Assembly: GCA_036721855.1 (NCBI GenBank)
Contig: DAIMKF010000039.1
Coordinates: forward strand, 1 to 16,098
From: JAHDNZ01 sp036721855
GTDB lineage: Bacteria; Bacillota; DTU065
Length of the DNA stretch: 16,098 nt
Reading direction: 5' to 3'
In this document: one piece after another, positions 7,247-13,542 of the stretch
How positions within the stretch are numbered: position 1 is the first letter of the stretch
Layout: each line of letters begins with the position of its first letter
Made by a program: the position numbers and the translations under genes
Notes under the pieces: generated by a model
The model's input: only the letters and a program-made list of their open reading frames with translations
Told to the model about the DNA's origin: nothing
Database searches by the model: none

Positions 7247-8102
7247 TAACAACAATAAAATAGCTACCGCTTTCCCAAACTGTTCCATTTGGAACAAGTC
7301 TTAACCCCATTTCATAAGCCCTTGGATAATAAAGTTTCACATGATCATATGCCAAATCCCAGATAAAAGCTCCGCTTTTGGCATAAGCGTAGTTATCAAC
7401 AGCTGCTAGATCGTTAATCCCGGCAATCATTCCCCAACCCTCATCACCATAAAGGTAGGTCTCGGTGACAGGCTGATAACCTTTATTAAGATTGGTTCTT
7501 ATATTATCAACAAAACTATCCTTAACCTCTCCCATCTCAAAGTGACGACCATGTTTTTTATATATTGGTAACATGCACATATAAGCTCTTTCCACATGCA
7601 TATCGTTAAGCCAGGTTGTTTGCTGCCAAAAGTTAATTCGGTTGGGAGATTCAAGATTAATTTCGTATTTTCTTTTTACATTGCCAACAATCAATTTACC
7701 ATTAGGATAAATTAAATTGGTTGTTTCGTAGATAACCAGTGATTTTTTCACCTTAAAAAGCCCGTCTTTTACAAGCTTGCCATCAACAATAAATTCCAAA
7801 GTTTTTAATTCTTCGTTATTATGGTTGCCACCCATCCATTCTAAAGCAGCAGCTGCTGTGGGCTTTGCTAGGTAGACATATTCCCAGTCTGTGCCTGAAG
7901 GGGCCGAAAGGTATTGTTTATTGACAGAAACAGAGCTTATATTCCAGGTCCCCCAATCTTTTAGCGAAAACTCCCAGGAAACGGTTTTATTTTCCCAAGG
8001 TATATGCAAAACAGCATTTTTAGCTGTCTTTTGAAGAAGTCCGACTTGTGCATTAACCATGTTACTTAAACATAATATCAGGATAAGACTAAAACACCAC
8101 AT
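7236..8102 (-). CDS. Secreted protein of unknown function
   Basis: A 288-residue exported protein that I do not recognise. The N-terminus (W-C-F-S-L-I-L-I-L-C-L-S) is a signal peptide with probable cleavage after V-N-A, near residue 18. The Cys residues lie within the hydrophobic core and do not form a lipobox. The mature part alternates short hydrophobic strands and aromatic residues with few long helices, which suggests an all-beta fold. It has many Trp and Tyr (for example W-E-Y-V-Y, F-W-Q-Q-T-T-W-L, L-Y-G-D-E-G-W-G-M), as in carbohydrate-binding or mutarotase-like sandwiches; this is only a resemblance in composition. GAGGGGG precedes the ATG. It is the last gene of a three-gene operon and starts 3 bases after the stop of the membrane protein gene. 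Confidence 0.72.
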   Translation of the reverse strand: MWCFSLILILCLSNMVNAQVGLLQKTAKNAVLHIPWENKTVSWEFSLKDWGTWNISSVSVNKQYLSAPSGTDWEYVYLAKPTAAAALEWMGGNHNNEELKTLEFIVDGKLVKDGLFKVKKSLVIYETTNLIYPNGKLIVGNVKRKYEINLESPNRINFWQQTTWLNDMHVERAYMCMLPIYKKHGRHFEMGEVKDSFVDNIRTNLNKGYQPVTETYLYGDEGWGMIAGINDLAAVDNYAYAKSGAFIWDLAYDHVKLYYPRAYEMGLRLVPNGTVWESGSYFIVVKNK

Positions 8103-8105
8103 TCT

Positions 8106-8498
8106 TTAACCCCCTCTTTTTGTTCCTGCACCCGTAAATACTCCAGCCATACCCAAAGCAAACCAGAGCAAAGCCGCCACAATTCCCCTTCCTAACAGAA
8201 AGGTGGTTAAACTGCTTGTCTGAAAGCTTACTCCATATAAAACCGGCAGAAAGGTATAAGATATACCTAATATTATCGCATAGCAAATCAAACGAACCAT
8301 CGCTAAAAAACCTTTTTCAATCTCTTCCCATTCCTGACCAATGACTAAACCACATAAAAATATCAAGCAACTGCTTAGCAAATAGCAGTAATTTACCAAC
8401 CACTTTGGTGCTACAGTTTGCAAAGTAAGCCCTTGAAAAACAGCCGCCATAATAATAGTCCCGGAGAGCATTGTTATTAGCTTTCTGACTTTAGTCAC
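8106..8498 (-). CDS. Four-helix integral membrane protein, unknown function
   Basis: This 130-residue protein has four hydrophobic segments, at about 8-28, 33-55, 66-90 and 100-124. Short charged loops separate them (E-W-E-E-I-E-K between the second and third), and the tail is basic. No family motif is recognised. The GTG start at 8498 lies inside the 3' end of the upstream gene (8-base overlap) and is preceded by AGGTGGTGAG at good spacing, so its translation is probably coupled to that gene. The stop codon is immediately followed by the start of the secreted-protein gene. The tight packing suggests that the three products act together at the membrane. Confidence 0.75.
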   Translation of the reverse strand: MTKVRKLITMLSGTIIMAAVFQGLTLQTVAPKWLVNYCYLLSSCLIFLCGLVIGQEWEEIEKGFLAMVRLICYAIILGISYTFLPVLYGVSFQTSSLTTFLLGRGIVAALLWFALGMAGVFTGAGTKRGG

Positions 8499-8955
8499 TT
8501 ATGCTCACCACCTGAACTTTATTAAAACTAAGATCTCCATAGTCTGGTATCTCATAAAGCCCTGTTAAAAAAAGTACTAGCTGTTGTGCTTTAATGGCTT
8601 GAGCATATTTTATCTCCGGTAGCTCCATAAAGAGATTAAATTTTTTTGTCATGTGTGCACCGACAACATACTCCTCTTTGTTAAAATCCCAGCTGGAAAA
8701 CCAGATGTATTGGTTATCTTGGTTATTTATGCGGATTCTCATTAAGGCCAAGCTAATATCTAATGGGCCACCATTGACAATATCTATGGCAAAGCTAATG
8801 CCGTTTTCTACTTTCTTGGCTACAACTACCAATTCAAACTCCGTCTTAGTTAATGATGTTTTAATGTATTTAACACCAAGCAGGTAAAGTTGCCAGCTAA
8901 AAAACAAAGCTATAATAATCAATAAAGGTAAATAATTAATATGTTTTCTTTTCAT
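8491..8955 (-). CDS. Membrane-anchored protein with extracytoplasmic beta domain, unknown function
   Basis: This 154-residue protein has a basic N-terminus (M-K-R-K-H), one hydrophobic segment at about 8-28, and then an extracytoplasmic domain made mostly of predicted beta-strands. The order of strands (A-I-D-I-V-N-G-G-P-L-D-I, then R-I-R-I-N-N, then a late K-K-F-N-L-F-M-E-L-P) recalls LEA14/WHy-type sandwiches, in which a small beta domain follows one anchor. That is a weak impression rather than an identification. CAGGGGATTAA precedes the ATG. It is the first gene of the three-gene cluster and lies downstream of the opp terminator, so it needs its own promoter or read-through. I see no clear promoter in 8956-9034. 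Confidence 0.72.
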   Translation of the reverse strand: MKRKHINYLPLLIIIALFFSWQLYLLGVKYIKTSLTKTEFELVVVAKKVENGISFAIDIVNGGPLDISLALMRIRINNQDNQYIWFSSWDFNKEEYVVGAHMTKKFNLFMELPEIKYAQAIKAQQLVLFLTGLYEIPDYGDLSFNKVQVVSISD

Positions 8956-9034
8956 TTAATCCCCTGCGTCTTTCATTCCCAAATAATCTCATCTCTTATT
9001 TCTTTGGCTTTTCCGTTTTCCCTTTATCAAACTT

Positions 9035-9062
9035 AAAAGGCCTCAGCATGCTGAGGCCTTTT
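9035..9062 (-). terminator. Terminator of the opp operon
   Basis: A perfect 28-base palindrome (AAAAGGCCTCAGCA and its complement) lies 13 bases past the oppF stop codon. On the minus strand it ends in TTTT, so it should stop leftward transcription. The symmetry would also permit function on the other strand. Confidence 0.85.
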
Positions 9063-9074
9063 ATTATTTATTGC

Positions 9075-10067
9075 TTATTTCTTAGCAAAGTGACAGGCTA
9101 CAAGATGGTTGTTACCTAAATCTTTTAATTCAGGAGGCTTTTTAGTACAGATCTCCTCCGCTATTGGGCAACGAGGGTGGAGTCTGCATCCGGAAGGAGG
9201 ATTAGCAGCATTAGGCACTTCTCCTTCTAAGATAGCCTTGATACCATCTTTTTGTGGTTTAGGTGGCAAGACAGCTGAAATTAAGGCTTTAGTATACGGA
9301 TGAAGAGGACTATATACCAATTCATCTGCACTACATTGTTCAACAGCTTCACCTAAATACATAACTAATATCCGATCACAGATATGTCTCGCAGTTGCCA
9401 GATCATGGGTTATATAGATAAAACTTACCTGTTTTTCCTTGGCTAACCTTAGCATTAAGTTAAGAACTTCGCCACGAATAGACACATCCAACATCGAAAC
9501 AGGTTCGTCAGCTACTATAAACTCCGGATCCAAAACCAAAGCTCTAGCAATAGCAATACGTTGGCGTTGACCCCCCGATAATTCGTGTGGGTAGCGATAA
9601 ATATATTCATCTGCTGGTTTTAATTCAACTTCTTCCAGTGTTTTGCGAATTTTCGCTTCAACTTGAGCTTCTTTGTTATCTAAACCTTGAATACGTAGTG
9701 GTTCAGCGATAATGCTGTAAATGTCCAACCGGGGATTCATAGATTCAAAAGGATCTTGGAAAACCAGCTGCATTTTTCGACGGTAAGGTTTCATCTTTTC
9801 GGGGGAAAGTTTAGTAATATCTTGACCTTCTACTACTATTCTACCCCCTGTTGGTTCAAGTAGCTTAAGAACCACACGACCCAGAGTGGTTTTACCACAA
9901 CCACTTTCTCCAACCACACCGACAATTTCGCCTTTTTTAACTGTAAAAGAAACATTGTCAACAGCATGTACTACAGGGGCACCTTTGCCTTGTAGAGTGT
10001 CTTTTAAGGATTTGCGAAGTACAAAATACTTCTTGAGGTTTTTAGCTTCAAAGACAACTTCGTTCAT
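9075..10067 (-). CDS. oppF: Oligopeptide/dipeptide ABC transporter ATP-binding protein OppF/DppF
   Basis: One of the two cytoplasmic ATPases that drive peptide-type uptake through OppBC, 330 residues. Motifs in order: Walker A G-E-S-G-C-G-K-T-T at 53-61, Q-loop at about 104 (V-F-Q-D-P), signature L-S-G-G-Q-R-Q-R at 163-170, Walker B F-I-V-A-D-E-P at 183-189, and the switch His in Y-I-T-H-D. The C-terminal oligopeptide-transporter extension has a Cys-rich stretch (G-C-R-L-H-P-R-C-P, then two further Cys), matching the cluster described as binding Fe-S in some Dpp ATPases; that role here is inferred. The ATG overlaps the oppD stop codon (ATGA), so translation is coupled. It is the last gene of the operon. 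Substrates of such systems may be peptides, sugars or nickel, and the sequence does not decide. Confidence 0.94.
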   Translation of the reverse strand: MNEVVFEAKNLKKYFVLRKSLKDTLQGKGAPVVHAVDNVSFTVKKGEIVGVVGESGCGKTTLGRVVLKLLEPTGGRIVVEGQDITKLSPEKMKPYRRKMQLVFQDPFESMNPRLDIYSIIAEPLRIQGLDNKEAQVEAKIRKTLEEVELKPADEYIYRYPHELSGGQRQRIAIARALVLDPEFIVADEPVSMLDVSIRGEVLNLMLRLAKEKQVSFIYITHDLATARHICDRILVMYLGEAVEQCSADELVYSPLHPYTKALISAVLPPKPQKDGIKAILEGEVPNAANPPSGCRLHPRCPIAEEICTKKPPELKDLGNNHLVACHFAKK

Positions 10068-11050
10068 GCATGTTCACCTACCTTACCGAGTGCGCCAGCT
10101 TTATGGCAAGCCACTAAATGATTTTTGCCGTCAATAGCATCTAATTCTGGTTCTTCTGTAAAACATTTAGCATCTGCAAGTGGACAGCGAGGACTAAAGC
10201 GACATCCGCTAGGTAGATCCAATAGACTTGGAGGTGAGCCAGGAATAGACTGAATTGGCGATCTTGGTGCCATAATATCAGGAAATGAACTCAATAGTCC
10301 AAAAGAATATGGATGAAGGGGATTATTATAAACTAAAGTAGATGGACCGTATTCAACAATACGACCTGCATACATAATTGCCACCTTGTCGCAGGTTTGA
10401 GCAATCACAGAAAGATCGTGACTGATTAACATCATAGACAAACCCATCTTTTTACGTAGAGATTGGATTGCCTCTAAAACCTGTGCTTGCACCATAACAT
10501 CTAAAGCAGTTGTTGGTTCATCAGCAATGATTAAATCAGGGTTACAAGCTAGTGCCATTGCAATCACAGCTCTTTGTTTCATACCTCCTGAAAACTCATG
10601 GGGGTAATTACGATAACGCTCGCTGTTGATACCTACCATTTCGAGTAATTCTTCAGCTCGTTTCCTTGCTTCCTTTTTGCTGACATTTTCATGGGTTAGT
10701 ATAGCTTCGCTTATTTGAGCACCAATCCTGTGAACAGGATTTAATGCATTCATAGCACCTTGAAAGATAATAGACATTCTCTGCCAGCGGTATTCTTGCC
10801 TAAATTTTCCTTCAGGCAGATCTAAAATCTCTGTCCCATCAAACTTAATACTACCATCTATAATCCGCCCATTATTTGGTAAAAGACGCAAAAGTGTTGT
10901 AGCCATACTAGACTTACCACAGCCAGATTCGCCGGCAAGTCCCATGGCTTCTCCTTTTTCAATCTCAAAGCTGACACCATCAACAGCCTTGACATCCCCA
11001 CGGCGGACTTTATAATACATTTTTAAATCTTTAACTTCTAAAAGGGCCAT
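10064..11050 (-). CDS. oppD: Oligopeptide/dipeptide ABC transporter ATP-binding protein OppD/DppD
   Basis: The second ATPase of the transporter, 328 residues, expected to pair with OppF beneath the OppBC channel. Walker A is G-E-S-G-C-G-K-S-S at about 40-48. The signature is the OppD-type F-S-G-G-M-K-Q-R, Walker B is L-I-I-A-D-E-P, and the switch His is in I-S-H-D-L. The C-terminal extension again has G-C-R-F-S-P-R-C-P and further Cys residues. All catalytic motifs are intact. The ATG overlaps the last base of the oppC stop (TAATG) and the stop overlaps the oppF start (ATGA), so oppC-oppD-oppF are translationally coupled. OppF differs in having L-S-G-G-Q, the usual asymmetry of these pairs. 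Confidence 0.94.
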   Translation of the reverse strand: MALLEVKDLKMYYKVRRGDVKAVDGVSFEIEKGEAMGLAGESGCGKSSMATTLLRLLPNNGRIIDGSIKFDGTEILDLPEGKFRQEYRWQRMSIIFQGAMNALNPVHRIGAQISEAILTHENVSKKEARKRAEELLEMVGINSERYRNYPHEFSGGMKQRAVIAMALACNPDLIIADEPTTALDVMVQAQVLEAIQSLRKKMGLSMMLISHDLSVIAQTCDKVAIMYAGRIVEYGPSTLVYNNPLHPYSFGLLSSFPDIMAPRSPIQSIPGSPPSLLDLPSGCRFSPRCPLADAKCFTEEPELDAIDGKNHLVACHKAGALGKVGEHA

Positions 11051-12444
11051 TATGATCTCTCCCTATTCCGTGGATTTAGAATATCGTCAAGGGTGTTGCC
11101 AAGAAAAACAAATGATAAACTTAGGAAGGTAATTGCCAGGCCAGGAGGTAATATCCAGTTCCAAGAACGGGAAGTAAATGCACCAAAGCTTCTTGCGTTA
11201 TGAAGCATACGACCCCATGTTGGCGTAGTTGGATCACCCAAACCCAAGAAACTTAATGTAGCTTCCAATAAAATAGCTCCTGGAATTAACAAAACAAGTG
11301 AAGCAAAAACCAACGGGATAACGTTTGGCAAAATATGCACAATCATAGTATAACTTTTAGATGCACCTGAAGCTCTTGCGGCTTCAACAAATGATCTTTC
11401 CTTAAGGGTAAGTGTTTGTGAACGCACAATTCTGGCTGTTGATGTCCATGAGAATAAAGAAATTAAAACAACAACATTCCAGATACTCTTACCCATTAAA
11501 GCCGAAAGAATAATTAAAATCGGCATCGAAGGAATAGATAGCATAACATCGGCAAGTCTCATAAAAAATTCATCTACAAAGCCACCGATATAGCCTGATG
11601 CAATTCCAATAGCGGTGCCTATAAAAACTGAAATTAAGGCGGCAACAATACCAATCATTAGAGAGATTCGCGTACCATATACCAATTGACTCCAGAGATC
11701 TCCGCCCATATGATCTGCACCTAATACTCCATGTAATTTGCCTTGGATATTAACAGCTACTGGGGTTAAAGAGATTCTGGCAGGTTCTCCCTCGGTACTT
11801 GCTCTAAACACAATTTTATAGTTGCCTTTTTCTTGAAATACCTTTTGACTGACTTCGTCAAACATTGTTAAACCTAAGTTGAATTTTAAACTCATTTGAC
11901 GTGAATCTATTAATAGTTCAGTCTCTTCCTCTGAACCAAAAATCGTTTTCTTCCAAAGCGGCCATTCATTCCCATCGGGAGATATCATAAGAAAAGCTAG
12001 AGTTGTAGTGTTATCATCTGAAGCTTCAACTAAATATTGAGTTTCAAAATTAAAAGTTCCCGGCGGATCGGATTCAAAGTTAAACTGGTATAATAACTCA
12101 GTTTGTTTTTCAGGGGAAACTTCAAATGAGAAACCATTTTCCCCTATCTCTTCATCGCTTATTAGTTTAGCCTGAGAAGTAGTTTTCCAATTATTCATTC
12201 CAAGCTTAGAATGAACAGTGACAGGCAAATTACGATTGGCAGGAAGAACACGAGACCAAGCTGGCTTAGCCATACTCTCTGCTAAATATAGATCATCGAT
12301 GGGATCATATTTAGTAATAATTGGAGCTGCCAGAGCGATAAATAAAAAGATACCTAGCATAATAAGACCGACTCTGCCTTGCGGTTTGGAAATAAATTCT
12401 TGACCGAATTTAAGCAGATTAGGCCAAAATCCTCTTTTTTTCAT
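11050..12444 (-). CDS. oppC: ABC transporter permease OppC/DppC with a large inserted extracytoplasmic domain
   Basis: Channel subunit of the uptake system. At 464 residues it is far longer than the usual 290-310. The first membrane segment is at about 25-44 (L-I-M-L-G-I-F-L-F-I-A), followed by the usual Y-D-P-I-D-D. Residues about 61-237 are then extra: a polar, beta-rich stretch (for example F-N-F-E-T-Q-Y-L-V-E-A, F-L-M-I-S-P-D-G-N-E-W). Family sequence resumes at L-G-A-D-H-M-G-G-D-L-W (241-251), equivalent to the common LGTDxxGRDxxSR, and the remaining five segments follow. The ATPase-contacting loop E-A-A-R-A-S-G-A is intact near 353. The insert sits in the outward-facing loop between helices 1 and 2, where it could contact the binding protein or substrate. 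The ATG overlaps the oppB stop (ATGA), and GGAGGTGAGGG lies inside the oppB end. Confidence 0.92.
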   Translation of the reverse strand: MKKRGFWPNLLKFGQEFISKPQGRVGLIMLGIFLFIALAAPIITKYDPIDDLYLAESMAKPAWSRVLPANRNLPVTVHSKLGMNNWKTTSQAKLISDEEIGENGFSFEVSPEKQTELLYQFNFESDPPGTFNFETQYLVEASDDNTTTLAFLMISPDGNEWPLWKKTIFGSEEETELLIDSRQMSLKFNLGLTMFDEVSQKVFQEKGNYKIVFRASTEGEPARISLTPVAVNIQGKLHGVLGADHMGGDLWSQLVYGTRISLMIGIVAALISVFIGTAIGIASGYIGGFVDEFFMRLADVMLSIPSMPILIILSALMGKSIWNVVVLISLFSWTSTARIVRSQTLTLKERSFVEAARASGASKSYTMIVHILPNVIPLVFASLVLLIPGAILLEATLSFLGLGDPTTPTWGRMLHNARSFGAFTSRSWNWILPPGLAITFLSLSFVFLGNTLDDILNPRNRERS

Positions 12445-13424
12445 TTGCCCTCACCTCCGCCAACCCTAATGCGAGGATCAACTAAACCGTATACAATGTC
12501 AGCCACAAAGTTAGAAATAATTGTTAATAATGCAATAAAGTAAAATGCACCTTGAGCTGCTGGGTAGTCCTGTTTTAAAACAGCATCAAGTAGATATCTG
12601 CCAACGCCAAACCAAGAAAAGATTGTTTCTGTAACCACTGCACCGGAAATAATCCCCGGTAAACTGAGGAAAATAATTGTAATTATTGGTGGTAAAATAC
12701 TTCTGAATGCATGATGTCTGAGAACTTTCTTTTTACTAAGTCCCTTTGCTCGGGCAGTAATAATATAATCTTGACCTAAAGCCTCGACCATAGCGTTGCG
12801 AGTATAGAGAGCCCAGTAACCGAAATTAATAATCACCAGACTAAATACAGGAAGAATTAAGTGATGAAGGCGATCTAAAAATTGAGCCCAAGCTCCAATT
12901 GGTGGTGGAGCCGACATTGTTCCACGAATTGGAAAGATCGGTATTAAAAAGCCAAAAAGAAACAGTAATATCAATTGAAAAAAGAAACCTGGTACCGCAT
13001 GGGTAAATAAACCTGCACTTGTGACAAAGGTCTCCATGGCAGAACCCCGTTTAGATGCTGCAAATATACCCACCGATACACCAATAAGTATTTCTAAAAC
13101 CAAAGCTAAGCCCAACAATTTTATAGTATTTGGCAGCCGTTCTAAAAGTTCATCCATAATTGGACGACTGGTTGTAAAAGATAGTCCCAGATTTAATGTG
13201 GAAAGATTTTTTAAATAAATTAAGTACTGTTCGGGCATTGATTTTCTTAAACCATACTGTTCGTAGAGAGCTTCTCGCATTTCCGGTTTCATCTTAGGAT
13301 CTATAATCATCTTAACTGGATCCCCCGGCATAACTCGGAAGATGAAGAAGTTTACGGTAATAATGACAAACAAAACAATTAGAGCATAAACAACCCTGCG
13401 CAATATATAAGAGCCAAAATTCAC
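12441..13424 (-). CDS. oppB: ABC transporter permease OppB/DppB
   Basis: The second channel subunit, of normal family length (327 residues). The N-terminus reads N-F-G-S-Y-I-L-R-R, then a first membrane helix and F-R-V-M-P-G-D-P, the signature that follows helix 1 in OppB/DppB. Five more hydrophobic segments and the ATPase-coupling loop around T-A-R-A-K-G-L-S-K-K-K complete the fold. I place the start at the GTG at 13424, because GAGGTG lies 8 bases upstream and the N-terminus then matches the family. An in-frame GTG at 13451 would add nine residues but has no Shine-Dalgarno sequence. OppB lacks any insertion of the kind seen in OppC. It is separated from oppA by about 120 bases that contain a hairpin. 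Confidence 0.93.
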   Translation of the reverse strand: MNFGSYILRRVVYALIVLFVIITVNFFIFRVMPGDPVKMIIDPKMKPEMREALYEQYGLRKSMPEQYLIYLKNLSTLNLGLSFTTSRPIMDELLERLPNTIKLLGLALVLEILIGVSVGIFAASKRGSAMETFVTSAGLFTHAVPGFFFQLILLFLFGFLIPIFPIRGTMSAPPPIGAWAQFLDRLHHLILPVFSLVIINFGYWALYTRNAMVEALGQDYIITARAKGLSKKKVLRHHAFRSILPPIITIIFLSLPGIISGAVVTETIFSWFGVGRYLLDAVLKQDYPAAQGAFYFIALLTIISNFVADIVYGLVDPRIRVGGGEGK

Positions 13425-13491
13425 TTGCAAATCACCTCGTTGCTTTGCCACTTTTTGCCTAAATGGCTTTTAGGGATCCTTTCAAAGGTGC

Positions 13492-13514
13492 GCCGCCCCC
13501 AAAATGAGGGCGGC
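13492..13514 (-). promoter_or_regulatory. Hairpin between oppA and oppB
   Basis: GCCGCCC (13492-13498) pairs with GGGCGGC (13508-13514) around a nine-base loop, standing out in A+T-rich DNA. On the minus strand no T run follows, so it is a poor terminator. Similar stems after binding-protein genes often protect the upstream mRNA and reduce expression of the downstream permease genes, which would fit the high binding-protein:channel ratio such systems need. That role is inferred. Confidence 0.6.
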
Positions 13515-13542
13515 ATACACTATTTGAAATGACTAAGAAACT

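Noticed and set aside
13425..13451. Nine-codon N-terminal extension of oppB from GTG 13451
   Set aside because: It has no Shine-Dalgarno sequence upstream. GAGGTG inside the extension is spaced correctly for the GTG at 13424, which gives the normal family N-terminus.
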